A stretch of DNA of 50,142 nucleotides from Acidobacteriota bacterium (GTDB taxonomy: Bacteria > Acidobacteriota > Terriglobia > Bryobacterales > UBA6623), in the NCBI GenBank assembly GCA_027592785.1, contig JAQCLD010000021.1:1-50142 (forward strand), given 5' to 3'. This document shows positions 1 to 8,453 of this stretch, one piece after another (position 1 is the stretch's first letter; the number at the start of each line of letters is the position of its first letter). The notes below the pieces were generated by a model. It was given only the letters and a program-made list of their open reading frames with translations, ran no database searches and had not been told where the DNA came from. A program made the translations under genes and the position numbers.

Positions 1-102
1 GCCCCTGCTTACTAGACTCTCCGCTTCCCACGCCGCTGCTGCTCCTCGCTTACCAACGGATCGGGGGCCTGTTTGTCTTGGTGTTTGGCCCGTTCCTTAA
101 GC

Positions 103-108
103 TACAAT
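103..108 (+). promoter_or_regulatory. -10 box (TACAAT) of a leaderless promoter
   Basis: TACAAT lies at 103-108 and the GTG that best starts the next gene is at 115, six bases later. Transcription from this box would begin at or beside the GTG, so the mRNA would have no leader. No good -35 is present; the nearest is TTGGTG at 78-83 with a 19-base spacer. The same arrangement recurs at 18133, 30259 and 42417. Confidence 0.55.
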
Positions 109-114
109 CGCCTC

Positions 115-1026
115 GTGACGGGAAAAGCGACGGAGGCATACTCTCGCTCCGACGTTGTTCGCATTCTCGGTATCGGCTCCTCTCAACTCAAGCGGTGGGA
201 ACGGCAAGGGCTGTACGATCCGCTAACGAGTTTTGAGTTCACGAATCTTCGTGAGTTGCGCAACCTGAAACGGTTGTACGCCAGAGTCCCTCGACACCGT
301 CGGGGCGAACGCGTGGAGGGGTTGTTGCGCGACATCCGCAAGCGGATGGGCGTGAGCCGTCCGCTGCTCGACGTGAACTACGTGTGGGATGCGCCGGGCG
401 TCGTCGTGCAAGACTCCGCCGGTCGTTGGGTACAGCCCGAGACGTTGCAGCTCGTCTTCAGCTTCGGGCCGTTGCCGCCCGTGCGAGCCAAGGCCGTCTC
501 AATTCCGCCGCGTCCGGTCGACGACCAGCAGATTCGCAGGGCGGAAGAATGCTTCCAACGCGGACTGGCATTGGAGGAAGGCGGCGGCTCTCCCGAGGAA
601 GCTGAAAAGGCGTATCGAGCGGCGGTGGAATACAATCCGCATGCTGCCGGCGCTTGGGTTAATTTGGGAACGCTACGCTTCCGAGACGGCGAACTTGAGG
701 CCGCCGAAGAGTACTACCGCCGCGCCTTGACCATTTCGCACGACTACGCGCTGGCGCATTTCAACCTGGCCAACATCTGCGAAGAAACGGGCAGGTTGCG
801 TGAAGGGCTAACGCATTACGAAGAAGCGATCCTCATCCATCCTTCCTACGCCGACGCTCATTACAATTTGGCCTTGGTTTCCGAACGAATCGGCGAGCCG
901 ATGCGGGCGGTGAAGCATTGGCAGACCTATCTGCGTCTGGATCCGCATAGTCCTTGGTCCGGGATCGCCAAGCAGCAACTGAACTCCTTGCTGCAGGTGA
1001 AGTTGGGCGGCGCGAAGCGCCCGTAG
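115..1026 (+). CDS. MerR-like helix-turn-helix protein with TPR repeats
   Basis: The first 35 or so residues resemble a MerR-type DNA-binding head (SRSDVVRILGIGSSQLKRWE, followed by a Gly-Leu-Tyr turn). A linker follows, then three to four tetratricopeptide units over roughly residues 140-290, with the usual Asn-Leu-Gly/Ala, Tyr-Tyr and Asp/His-Pro positions. TPRs mediate protein contacts, so this may be a DNA-bound scaffold or regulator; no partner can be named. I chose GTG at 115 (303 aa) over the TTG at 73 because 115 sits 6 nt after a TACAAT box and the TTG would lie upstream of that promoter. It precedes the dcw cluster by a 367-base gap and is probably a separate transcript. Its function is not established. 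Confidence 0.75.
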   Translation: MTGKATEAYSRSDVVRILGIGSSQLKRWERQGLYDPLTSFEFTNLRELRNLKRLYARVPRHRRGERVEGLLRDIRKRMGVSRPLLDVNYVWDAPGVVVQDSAGRWVQPETLQLVFSFGPLPPVRAKAVSIPPRPVDDQQIRRAEECFQRGLALEEGGGSPEEAEKAYRAAVEYNPHAAGAWVNLGTLRFRDGELEAAEEYYRRALTISHDYALAHFNLANICEETGRLREGLTHYEEAILIHPSYADAHYNLALVSERIGEPMRAVKHWQTYLRLDPHSPWSGIAKQQLNSLLQVKLGGAKRP

Positions 1027-1393
1027 CCTAGTTGTGGTCCTGTGGCCCTTGCCCCACAACGATTTGCGTCCGGTTAACCGCTCTCTGCGGCGAAGAAATC
1101 CGGCAATTGAGGGTTCCCAGTCGGTTCTCGCGGTGCCGGAATACGCATTGCCATGCGGCCGGCCTGTTCTCTGAGGCTGATTGGCGGCTACCGAACAACC
1201 ATCAATGGTGCTCGCAAGTCACTGTAGGCACAAGATATAGGGCCCTTCCATTAATTGTATTGTCAGGCTCAAAAGGCCTTGACATGCCGCGGCCATTCAA
1301 AGAAGCTATAGGGACTGCAAGTGGTCCAAAATGGACAATTTAGGGTGATTGTGGTTGGCTTAGTGGCCCGATGGATGGTTTTCGGTTCAAGAG
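1027..1393. other. Intergenic region upstream of the dcw cluster
   Basis: This 367-base gap has no convincing coding frame. Its right half is lower in GC and probably holds the cluster promoter. TTGACA at 1279-1284 is a perfect -35 hexamer, but the nearest -10-like box, TATAGG at 1307-1312, lies 22 bases away, which is too far for a standard sigma70 site. A second TATAGG is at 1236-1241. GTCCA-AAA-TGGAC at 1324-1336 is a small perfect inverted repeat inside the periodic TGG array described separately. Confidence 0.6.
1321..1375 (+). promoter_or_regulatory. Candidate MraZ operator (10-bp periodic TGG repeats)
   Basis: TGG cores occur at 1322, 1332, 1352 and 1372, exactly 10 or 20 bp apart, with AGG at 1342 in the same phase and an off-phase TGG at 1364. 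The array ends about 20 bp before the mraZ start. In enterobacteria MraZ represses its own operon by binding tandem TGGG-type repeats on a 10-bp period. The position and period fit that model, but the repeats are degenerate, so the assignment is inferred. Confidence 0.45.
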
Positions 1394-1852
1394 ATGTTTC
1401 GCGGAGTTCAAACAGGGAATGTGGATGACAAGTTTCGGCTCAAGATGCCGGCTCTCGTCCGCAGCGCTCTGCTCGCGAAGCACGAAAACCCGGCCGTCTT
1501 CATCACCAGTCTTAGCGGAGAGGATGTTCGCGTGTATCCGGTCAGCGAGTGGGAAGCGGTTGAACGACGACTCTCTCAGCCGAACGAGAACGCGGCGCCG
1601 ATGGACGGCGACATCAAGACGAAGATTTTGCTCCAGGCAAATCATTATGGAGCAGACGGTGCCTTGGACAACCAAGGACGCATCCTCATTCCGGTCCCTT
1701 TGCGGGAGGGGGCCGGAATGAGGAGCGAGGTTTATCTGCAGTGGTCGCGCAACCACATTCTGGTACTGAGCGCTGAAGCTTATCGTACACGAATGTCTGG
1801 CGCGAAGCTGAACAAAGACGAACTTGCATTTGCGGCCAATTGGGGAGTCTGA
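1394..1852 (+). CDS. mraZ: Transcriptional regulator MraZ
   Basis: MraZ is a ring-forming AbrB-fold DNA-binding protein that usually represses the division and cell-wall operon it heads. The 152-aa product has the family's two SpoVT/AbrB-like halves. The first starts with MFRG and contains DDKFRLKMPA, matching the usual DDKGRxxIPA loop. The second has LDNQGRILIPVPLRE at about residues 92-106. It is the first gene of the cluster, 24 bases before rsmH, the usual position. No strong ribosome-binding site is visible, but the N-terminal family motif fixes the start. Confidence 0.93.
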   Translation: MFRGVQTGNVDDKFRLKMPALVRSALLAKHENPAVFITSLSGEDVRVYPVSEWEAVERRLSQPNENAAPMDGDIKTKILLQANHYGADGALDNQGRILIPVPLREGAGMRSEVYLQWSRNHILVLSAEAYRTRMSGAKLNKDELAFAANWGV

Positions 1853-1876
1853 GTTTGAGGATATGAGGCGAGACGC

Positions 1877-2743
1877 TTGGCGCATTACCCCGTCCTCTTA
1901 GAAGAAGTAGAGCAGTACCTAGAGATTGAGCCCGACGGAATTTACGTTGATTGCACTCTGGGCGCAGCCGGTTACGCGGAACGGATTTTGGGATGCCTGA
2001 CGACAGGCCGGTTGATCGCGATTGATCGAGACGAGACAGCTATCGAAGCGGCGAAAGAGAAACTGGAGCGGTTCAAAGACAAAGTGACCTTCTATCACGG
2101 CAGTTTTGGAGAGATTGAGCAGGCCGCAGGGCCGGACGCTCAGCTTGCCGGGGTGGTTGCGGACTTGGGTTTCTCGCGCACGCAGATCGAGGACGCTGGG
2201 CGCGGTTTTAGTTTTCAGTCCGAGGGGCCTCTGGACATGCGGTTTGACCGTCGTCAAGAGTTAACCGCCGCGGACATTGTCAATCACTACGGAGAGACGC
2301 AGATCGCTGACTTGCTCTATGAGCTGGGCGGCGAGAGGAGGAGTAGAAGAGTCGCTGGAGCCATTGTCCGAGGACGGCCGATCTATGACTCCGCCCGACT
2401 GGCGGGGATCGTGGAGAAGGCCGTCCCTCGGTCGCCTGGGGTGAAGATCAATCCGGCTACGCGTACTTTTCAGGCTCTGCGGATCGCAGTGAACGACGAG
2501 TTGGGACAGCTTGACCGGTTATTGAAAGGCGCGCCGCCGCTCCTTCGCCCAGGAGGACGCATGGTGGTTGTGAGTTTTCACAGTTTGGAGGATGGCCGCG
2601 TGAAGCGGGCGTTCCAACAATGGGCCCGCTCGGACGAGTACGAGCGGATTACGCGTCGCGCGGTGCGGCCCAGCGAAGAAGAGATTCGGCAGAATGCGGC
2701 GAGTCGAAGCGCGAAGTTGCGTGCGTTGGCGAGGACGAGGTAG
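1877..2743 (+). CDS. rsmH: 16S rRNA (cytosine(1402)-N(4))-methyltransferase RsmH
   Basis: RsmH methylates N4 of C1402 in 16S rRNA near the decoding centre, using S-adenosylmethionine. The 288-aa product opens with the signature HYPVLLEEV. It then shows the SAM-binding DCTLGAAGY loop, the ADLGFSRTQIEDAGRGFSF stretch followed by GPLDMRFD, and VVSFHSLEDG near the C-terminus. The start is TTG at 1877; the HxPVLLxEV motif three codons in makes it the only sensible choice. In the SAM loop, AAGY replaces the usual GGGH. It follows mraZ, as in most bacteria. Confidence 0.95.
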   Translation: MAHYPVLLEEVEQYLEIEPDGIYVDCTLGAAGYAERILGCLTTGRLIAIDRDETAIEAAKEKLERFKDKVTFYHGSFGEIEQAAGPDAQLAGVVADLGFSRTQIEDAGRGFSFQSEGPLDMRFDRRQELTAADIVNHYGETQIADLLYELGGERRSRRVAGAIVRGRPIYDSARLAGIVEKAVPRSPGVKINPATRTFQALRIAVNDELGQLDRLLKGAPPLLRPGGRMVVVSFHSLEDGRVKRAFQQWARSDEYERITRRAVRPSEEEIRQNAASRSAKLRALARTR

Positions 2744-2747
2744 GGCA

Positions 2748-3383
2748 ATGGCACAGGCAGCGGCGATTCGTTGGGAAGAAATAGCGCGAGAACAAGCCGC
2801 CAAGGAATTGAGTTGCGTTGTCGAGGAGAAGCGACAAGGCAGACCGGGACAACCTAGCGCGTGGTGGTTGGACGACCAAGAGCGGGGTTTCGTCTATGAC
2901 GGAGTTCGCTGCGGTCGCGCCCTACGCGCAGGGTTGTCCCGGAGGTCTGCTTTCGGTCGGCCCTTGCCGATGGAAGAATTAGGTCTCTACGTCAAGAGCG
3001 TCGACAATGCCGGAGTTCGGCGCCGGTCGGCTTCTGAGGGAAAGAAGTACTGGAGCCGCATGGTCGGCGTGAGCAGCCTGCTGCTCGTGGCGTTTGCGTT
3101 CGGTTACGGGCCCAGAGCGTGGTTACGGCAGTCGGGCTATCGCATCGCCGAGATGACCGAGAGGCGGCAGGCTCTGGTGGAGAATCAAGACCACCTCAGG
3201 GTTCGGCACGCGCGGCTGAGCGGGCTGGATCGTGTGGGTGAGCTTGCTGCGCAGCAGGGCTTGATTGCTCCGGCGGTCGAGAACTACACGTGGCAGAAAG
3301 GAATTTCGGCTGAGCCGAATCAGAAGGAAGTCGCGAGGGCTTACCGGGCCGATCAGGTCCCCAGCAGCGCGATTCTTGACTGA
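2748..3383 (+). CDS. ftsL: FtsL-like division protein
   Basis: FtsL is a small bitopic protein that joins FtsB/DivIC and FtsQ and helps activate septal FtsWI. The 211-aa product has one membrane segment at about residues 104-120 (VGVSSLLLVAFAFGY). A periplasmic helix follows (YRIAEMTERRQALVENQDHL), then a short stretch ending in AAQQGLIAP, the usual FtsL/DivIC architecture. The roughly 100-residue cytoplasmic N-terminus is much longer than in E. coli FtsL (121 aa in total). The ATG at 2748, five bases after the rsmH stop, is preferred over an upstream start inside rsmH. The call rests on topology and position between rsmH and ftsI, because FtsL sequence is weakly conserved. Confidence 0.75.
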   Translation: MAQAAAIRWEEIAREQAAKELSCVVEEKRQGRPGQPSAWWLDDQERGFVYDGVRCGRALRAGLSRRSAFGRPLPMEELGLYVKSVDNAGVRRRSASEGKKYWSRMVGVSSLLLVAFAFGYGPRAWLRQSGYRIAEMTERRQALVENQDHLRVRHARLSGLDRVGELAAQQGLIAPAVENYTWQKGISAEPNQKEVARAYRADQVPSSAILD

Positions 3384-3436
3384 GTGATTTTTGAGTTTGC
3401 GAACTGAGCAGCACACGCTCCGGGGGCGCCGGGACA

Positions 3437-5566
3437 ATGCGATGGGGAGTCCAGTCTGAGGAGCGCAACGCGGCAACGGTCGCAAAGAGGCCCTCAGTTC
3501 GCTTTTTTTTTCGCAGCCGATTCGTTCGGCTGTTCGTTATCGGCGCCGTCGGGACCCTTTGGTGCGGCGGCGTCGCTTACCGCCTTTGGGATCTCCAGGT
3601 GCGCCAGAACGACTCGTTCGCGAGCCGGGCGGAACGCCAACAGCAGGGCGAGTTCGCGATACGCGCCCCGCGCGGAAAGATCTTCGACCGTCATGGAGTT
3701 GAGCTAGCGCTCAGCACGCCGGCCGCCTCCATCGGCGTCATAACGAAGCGCGTCTCCAACCCCGCGTTGATGGCGACGATGCTGGCCCCAATTCTTAAGG
3801 AGCCGGCGAGCGCGATTGAACTGAAGCTGAGCTCCGAGAAGTTCCAATGGCTGCGCCGGCTTGCCGATCCCGGCGTAACGCAGCGGCTTCACGACTTGGA
3901 TCTGCCCGCCCTACAGTTCGAGCAAGAAACGAAACGTTACTACCCGAAGGGCACGCTGGCCGCTCACCTTTTGGGCTTTGTGGACATCGATCACAAGGGC
4001 CTCGCCGGACTGGAGTTGCTCTATGGCGACCAGCTCGCGGGGAAAGACGGCGAAAGCATCGTACAAGTCGACGCCTTGCAGCAGAGCTACAGCACGACCA
4101 TCGCCGAGCCGCCAGTAGCGGGTGAGAGCCTCTATCTGACGATTGACGAAACGATCCAGTCGATTGCTGAAAAGCGTCTGGCCCAGGGCATCAAAGAGAC
4201 GGGCGCGCGCAAGGGCGCTGTGATTGTAGCCGACCCGAACACGGGCGACGTGTTAGCCATGGCCAGTTGGCCCACCTTCGATCCGAACAACCGCGCGACC
4301 GACGGTACGGATTGGAACTATGGGATCCGCGAGCGCTACGAGCCGGGCTCGACATTCAAGATCATCACCGTGGCGGCTGCGTTAGAGGCCGGCATCACCA
4401 CCCCGGACGAGTTAATTGACTGTGGCAATGGGTCGATCATGGTCGGCCGTCGCCGTATTCGCGACCACAAAGCGTACGACATTCTATCCGTCGAGGACGT
4501 GTTGGCGAACTCAAGCAACGTCGGCGTCATCAAACTTGGTTTGCGTTTGGGGGCGCCCAAATTTCGAGAGTTCGTCACCGAGGCCTTTCACTTTGGCGAG
4601 CCAACGGGAATTGAGTTGCCGTTGGAAGACGGAGGCATTGTGCATCCGTTGCGCAACTGGCGAGATGGCTCGGTGGCATCGATTGCCATGGGTCATGAGC
4701 TGACGGTAACGCCGTTGCAAATGGTCCAGGCGATGAGCGTCATCGCCAACGGCGGCTATCTTGTGCGCCCCAGGATCGTGGACGCTATCGGTTCTGAAGA
4801 TAACAAGAGGACGCTCCAACGTCCGGCCAAGAAGCAGGTATTGAGCGCGACCGTGGCGGCGCAGATGCGGGCCATGTTGGAACGCACGATCGACAACGGA
4901 ACGGGCCTTCTGGCACAGGCCCCTGGCTACCGTGTGGGCGGCAAGACCGGCACCGCGCAGATGGTCGACAAAGAGACCGGGCGCTACTCCCATGAGGAGC
5001 ACGTCGCGAGTTTTCTGGGCTTGGCTCCGATCAACGATCCGCAGATCGTGGTACTGGTCGTGCTGGAAGCCCCCCAGGGCGATTACTACGGCGGGCAGGT
5101 CGCAGCGCCGGTCTTTCGCGATGTCACTGCTCAGGCGCTGAGACTGCTGGATGTTCAGCCCGACCAGCCGGTTCGGCCGACGCCTAGGAGGAAGTCCATC
5201 CCGGCAGAGATGCTGGCGGACTTCGTGGAGATGACGTCTGAAGAGGCCAGGGTCTTGCCGTCGGCCGCAGATGGTTCCATCTTGGTGGCGCGGTCGGCGC
5301 CGCTTCCATCCAGCGGAGCGCTGGTTACGCCTGCGGCCGGCGCGCCCAAAGCGCTGCGCCTTACCGATCTGAGGGCTCCGGATCTTCGCGGCATGACGCT
5401 GCGGCAGGCGCTTGTCGAGGCATCGGGCTTGGGCCTACAGGTCGATTCCCAAGGGACGGGCGTTGTGGTGCGACAAAGTCCGTCGGCGGGCACGCTAATG
5501 GAACAGGGCGCTCCGATGCGACTTGAGTTGGGCCGGCTGGTAGCCGGGGCGGGAAGCGGACGATGA
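3437..5566 (+). CDS. ftsI: Septal peptidoglycan transpeptidase FtsI (PBP3 type) with a PASTA domain
   Basis: This class B penicillin-binding protein crosslinks septal peptidoglycan in the periplasm. The 709-aa product has a cytoplasmic tail, a membrane anchor at about residues 31-50, and a dimerisation domain containing RAPRGKIFDRHG. The transpeptidase domain carries the three active-site motifs: STFK (305-308), SSN (359-361) and KTGTAQ (503-508). After a linker the last 60 or so residues form one PASTA domain (DLRGMTLRQALVEASGLGLQ). Single C-terminal PASTA domains are more typical of Gram-positive and some deep-branching FtsI/SpoVD proteins than of E. coli FtsI. The stop overlaps the murE start (ATGA), which suggests translational coupling. 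Confidence 0.95.
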   Translation: MRWGVQSEERNAATVAKRPSVRFFFRSRFVRLFVIGAVGTLWCGGVAYRLWDLQVRQNDSFASRAERQQQGEFAIRAPRGKIFDRHGVELALSTPAASIGVITKRVSNPALMATMLAPILKEPASAIELKLSSEKFQWLRRLADPGVTQRLHDLDLPALQFEQETKRYYPKGTLAAHLLGFVDIDHKGLAGLELLYGDQLAGKDGESIVQVDALQQSYSTTIAEPPVAGESLYLTIDETIQSIAEKRLAQGIKETGARKGAVIVADPNTGDVLAMASWPTFDPNNRATDGTDWNYGIRERYEPGSTFKIITVAAALEAGITTPDELIDCGNGSIMVGRRRIRDHKAYDILSVEDVLANSSNVGVIKLGLRLGAPKFREFVTEAFHFGEPTGIELPLEDGGIVHPLRNWRDGSVASIAMGHELTVTPLQMVQAMSVIANGGYLVRPRIVDAIGSEDNKRTLQRPAKKQVLSATVAAQMRAMLERTIDNGTGLLAQAPGYRVGGKTGTAQMVDKETGRYSHEEHVASFLGLAPINDPQIVVLVVLEAPQGDYYGGQVAAPVFRDVTAQALRLLDVQPDQPVRPTPRRKSIPAEMLADFVEMTSEEARVLPSAADGSILVARSAPLPSSGALVTPAAGAPKALRLTDLRAPDLRGMTLRQALVEASGLGLQVDSQGTGVVVRQSPSAGTLMEQGAPMRLELGRLVAGAGSGR

Positions 5567-7041
5567 CCCTGGATGCCCTCCTGGTCAATTCCGAAATCTT
5601 GTCTCCCGCTCCGTCCATCCCAGTGACGGGACTTGAGTACGACTCGCGCAAAGTCCGTGAGGGTGCGGTCTTTTTCGCGTTCCCTGGCGAGCATGTAGAT
5701 GGACATCGCTTTGTGCCCTCGGCACGTGCCGTCGGCGCGGCGGCAATCGTCAGTGAGCGCACGCCTCCAGAAGGCGATGAGGGAGTCTGGGTTCAAGTGC
5801 GTCACGGGCGGCGCGCGCTGGCTGCCGCCGGACTGGTGTTCTACGACAATCCCGACCAGCGCCTGCGGCTGATTGGCATTACGGGGACGAACGGCAAGAC
5901 GACCACCGCCTATTTGTCGGACTCGATTCTGCGGGCCGCGGGCAAGACGACCGGCCTGGTCGGCACGACTGGATACCGGATTGGAGATCGTTGGTTGCCG
6001 GCGGCCAATACCACTCCGGAGTCATTGGATTTGGTCCGTATGCTCGCCGATCTGGAGAAGGGATCGGGCACGCACATGACGCTGGAGGCTTCCTCCCACG
6101 CGCTGGAATTAGGCAGAATTTCCGGATTCCAATTCGATACGGCGGTCTTCACGAACCTGACCCAAGATCACCTCGACTTCCATGGCGACATGGAGGCCTA
6201 CTTCCAGGCGAAGCGAACGCTGTTTGACGGCAACGGCCCGCGCCCGCGGGCCGCCGTGGTCAATGCGGACGATGCTTACGGCAGGCGCCTGGTGGGGATC
6301 CAGGGCATCGAGTCGCTCTCGTTTTCCACCCAAGGGGCGGCCGATATTCGCGCTATTGAGGCGGAGTCCAGTTTCGACGGCCTCAAGATTCGCGTCGGGA
6401 CGCCCCAGGGCGACGCTGTGTTGCACTCGCCGCTCGTCGGCTGGTTCAACGTGGCGAACATTCTCGCCGCGGTGGGCGTGGGGCTTACCCAGGAAATCGA
6501 TCTCATGAAGATCGCGCAGGGAATCGAAGAGTGCGGGGCCGTGCCGGGGCGCTTCGAGATCGTACGGGAAGGCCAGCCGTTCTTGGTGGCGGTTGACTAT
6601 GCGCACACCGACGACGCCCTGCGGAACTTAATCTCGGCGGCGCGCCGATTGGTGCCGACGGGCGGGTGCATTCTGACCGTGTTTGGTTGCGGCGGCGACC
6701 GCGATCGAGCGAAGCGTCCGCTTATGGGCGCCGCCGCGGGAGAGTTGAGCGATCGCGTAATTCTTACCTCCGATAATCCTCGCTCCGAAGATCCGTTACG
6801 CATTCTTGCCGACGCCGAAGTCGGGCTGCAGCGCGTCGACGCTAACTATGTAAGAGAGCCGGACCGGCGGAAAGCAATCGCGAAAGCCTTGAATGAAGCG
6901 GCTGCGGGCGACATCGTGTTGATCGCCGGCAAGGGTCATGAGACTTACCAGAAGATCGGCGACGAGAAGCTGCCGTTCGACGATAGGGAAACGGCCCGTG
7001 AGTTGCTGCGAGATATAACGCACGGGAGACGTGCTGGATGA
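5563..7041 (+). CDS. murE: UDP-MurNAc-L-Ala-D-Glu:meso-diaminopimelate ligase MurE
   Basis: MurE adds the third amino acid to the peptidoglycan stem peptide in an ATP-dependent cytoplasmic reaction. The 492-aa product has the N-terminal UDP-binding domain with LEYDSRKVREGAVFFA, the P-loop GTNGKTTTAY, the central ligase region (EASSHALELGR), and the C-terminal domain with GKGHETYQ. The substrate pocket reads DNPR (LTSDNPRSEDP), the signature of enzymes that add meso-diaminopimelate rather than lysine. It overlaps ftsI and murF by four bases each (ATGA), so translation of the three is probably coupled. Confidence 0.97.
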   Translation: MTLDALLVNSEILSPAPSIPVTGLEYDSRKVREGAVFFAFPGEHVDGHRFVPSARAVGAAAIVSERTPPEGDEGVWVQVRHGRRALAAAGLVFYDNPDQRLRLIGITGTNGKTTTAYLSDSILRAAGKTTGLVGTTGYRIGDRWLPAANTTPESLDLVRMLADLEKGSGTHMTLEASSHALELGRISGFQFDTAVFTNLTQDHLDFHGDMEAYFQAKRTLFDGNGPRPRAAVVNADDAYGRRLVGIQGIESLSFSTQGAADIRAIEAESSFDGLKIRVGTPQGDAVLHSPLVGWFNVANILAAVGVGLTQEIDLMKIAQGIEECGAVPGRFEIVREGQPFLVAVDYAHTDDALRNLISAARRLVPTGGCILTVFGCGGDRDRAKRPLMGAAAGELSDRVILTSDNPRSEDPLRILADAEVGLQRVDANYVREPDRRKAIAKALNEAAAGDIVLIAGKGHETYQKIGDEKLPFDDRETARELLRDITHGRRAG

Positions 7042-8450
7042 ATTGGACCATTGGACAGGTCGCGGATGCACTCGGCGCTGGCTTCGCGGGCGGAGACGGG
7101 CGCGTCTCGGGCTATTCGATCGACTCGCGTTCACTGAACCAGGGCGAGATGTTCTTCGCTGTGCGGGCCGAACGAGACGGCCATGACTTCGTTGCGGGCG
7201 CCTTTAAGCAAGGCGCCTGCGCAGCGGTCGTCGCCTTGGACTGGCCTGTTCCGCGAGAGCTTGCCGGCAAGGCGCTGCTGCGTGTTGGTGACCCGCGGCA
7301 AGCCCTGGCTGATTTGGCGCGGGCGCAGCGGCGGGCCTGGGGCGGATCTGTCTTGGCAGTGACGGGGAGCAGCGGCAAAACGACATTCAAAGAGGCGTCA
7401 GCCGCGATGTTGGCAACCAAGTATCGGACAGCGAGGGCCGTCGGCAATCTCAACAACGACCTGGGAGTGCCCTTGACGCTGCTGCGGATGGCTGACGATG
7501 CCGAGGTCGCAGTCGTCGAAATGGGTATGAACCACGCCGAGGAGATTCGCGTGTTGGCGCGAATCGCCGAGCCTAACATCGGCGTCGTGACCAACGTGAG
7601 CCATGCCCACGTGGGAGCTTTCGAGTCGATCGACGGCGTGGCCTTGGCCAAACGCGAGCTAATCGAGGAGTTGGGTCCGGGCGGCACGGCGGTGTTGAAC
7701 GCAGACGATCCGAGGGTTCGTCGCTTCGACGAAGTTCACAACGGTCCGGTGGTTACCTACGGCGTCGCCGAATCCGCCAATTTTCAGGCGACTGCAATCG
7801 AGACGCTGCCTGGAGGCGGTTCGCGCTTCGGTCTGAAAGCGGAGGGCCGTTCGAGCCGTCTCGAATTCGAGACGCGCTTGCCCGGCATGCACAACGTTTC
7901 GAACATCGTTGGAGCGATCGCGGCGGCGGCGGTGTTGGACGTCGATCCGGCGGAGATGCAGGCTGCGGTCGCCGAACTCCAGCCGGGCAATCATCGCGGG
8001 CAGACTCGGCGATTGGGCGCAATCACGGCGATTGATGACTGTTACAACGCCAACCCTGCGGCCGTCGAGACCATGCTGCGCGACCTGGCCAGCCGGCCTG
8101 CCGTCCGGCGCATCGCGGTACTGGGCGAGATGCGTGAGCTTGGAGCGGCGTCAAAAGATCTGCATCAGCGAGTCGGAGTTGCAGCGGCACACGCCGGTCT
8201 CGATTTGTTGGTTGCCGTGGAAGGCGACGCAAAATGGATTGCTGAGGCGGCAGTTACCTCAGGCATGGCGGGAGCACAGGTACTCTTAGTCCCGAATGCC
8301 GACGCTGCCGGCTCAGCACTAATCGAGCTTCTTGTCGAAGGCGACCTGGTCCTACTCAAGGGGTCCAGGGGTGTTCGCTTGGAGAGAGCTCTGGATCGCA
8401 TCGTCGCGGCCTTCGATCACGAAGAGGCTGTCGCACAGGGGGCGGAGTGA
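7038..8450 (+). CDS. murF: UDP-MurNAc-tripeptide:D-Ala-D-Ala ligase MurF
   Basis: MurF adds D-Ala-D-Ala to complete the UDP-MurNAc-pentapeptide in the cytoplasm. The 470-aa product shows the Mur-ligase order: N-terminal substrate domain with SIDSRSLNQGEMFFA, ATP-binding GSSGKTTFKE, the VVEMGMNHAEEI motif of the family, the ALASR-like IDDCYNANP motif, and a C-terminal domain ending in LLKGSRGVRLE. It begins within the murE stop (ATGA) and is followed three bases later by mraY. No ddl gene for its D-Ala-D-Ala substrate lies in this cluster. Confidence 0.97.
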   Translation: MNWTIGQVADALGAGFAGGDGRVSGYSIDSRSLNQGEMFFAVRAERDGHDFVAGAFKQGACAAVVALDWPVPRELAGKALLRVGDPRQALADLARAQRRAWGGSVLAVTGSSGKTTFKEASAAMLATKYRTARAVGNLNNDLGVPLTLLRMADDAEVAVVEMGMNHAEEIRVLARIAEPNIGVVTNVSHAHVGAFESIDGVALAKRELIEELGPGGTAVLNADDPRVRRFDEVHNGPVVTYGVAESANFQATAIETLPGGGSRFGLKAEGRSSRLEFETRLPGMHNVSNIVGAIAAAAVLDVDPAEMQAAVAELQPGNHRGQTRRLGAITAIDDCYNANPAAVETMLRDLASRPAVRRIAVLGEMRELGAASKDLHQRVGVAAAHAGLDLLVAVEGDAKWIAEAAVTSGMAGAQVLLVPNADAAGSALIELLVEGDLVLLKGSRGVRLERALDRIVAAFDHEEAVAQGAE

Positions 8451-8453
8451 GGA

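Noticed and set aside
1..60. Possible minus-strand gene leaving the left edge, GTG with a GAGGAG site
   Set aside because: Only about ten codons are inside the window, too few to judge.
1279..1312. TTGACA...TATAGG as the dcw promoter
   Set aside because: The 22-base spacer is too long for a standard sigma70 promoter. It is recorded as part of the intergenic description only.
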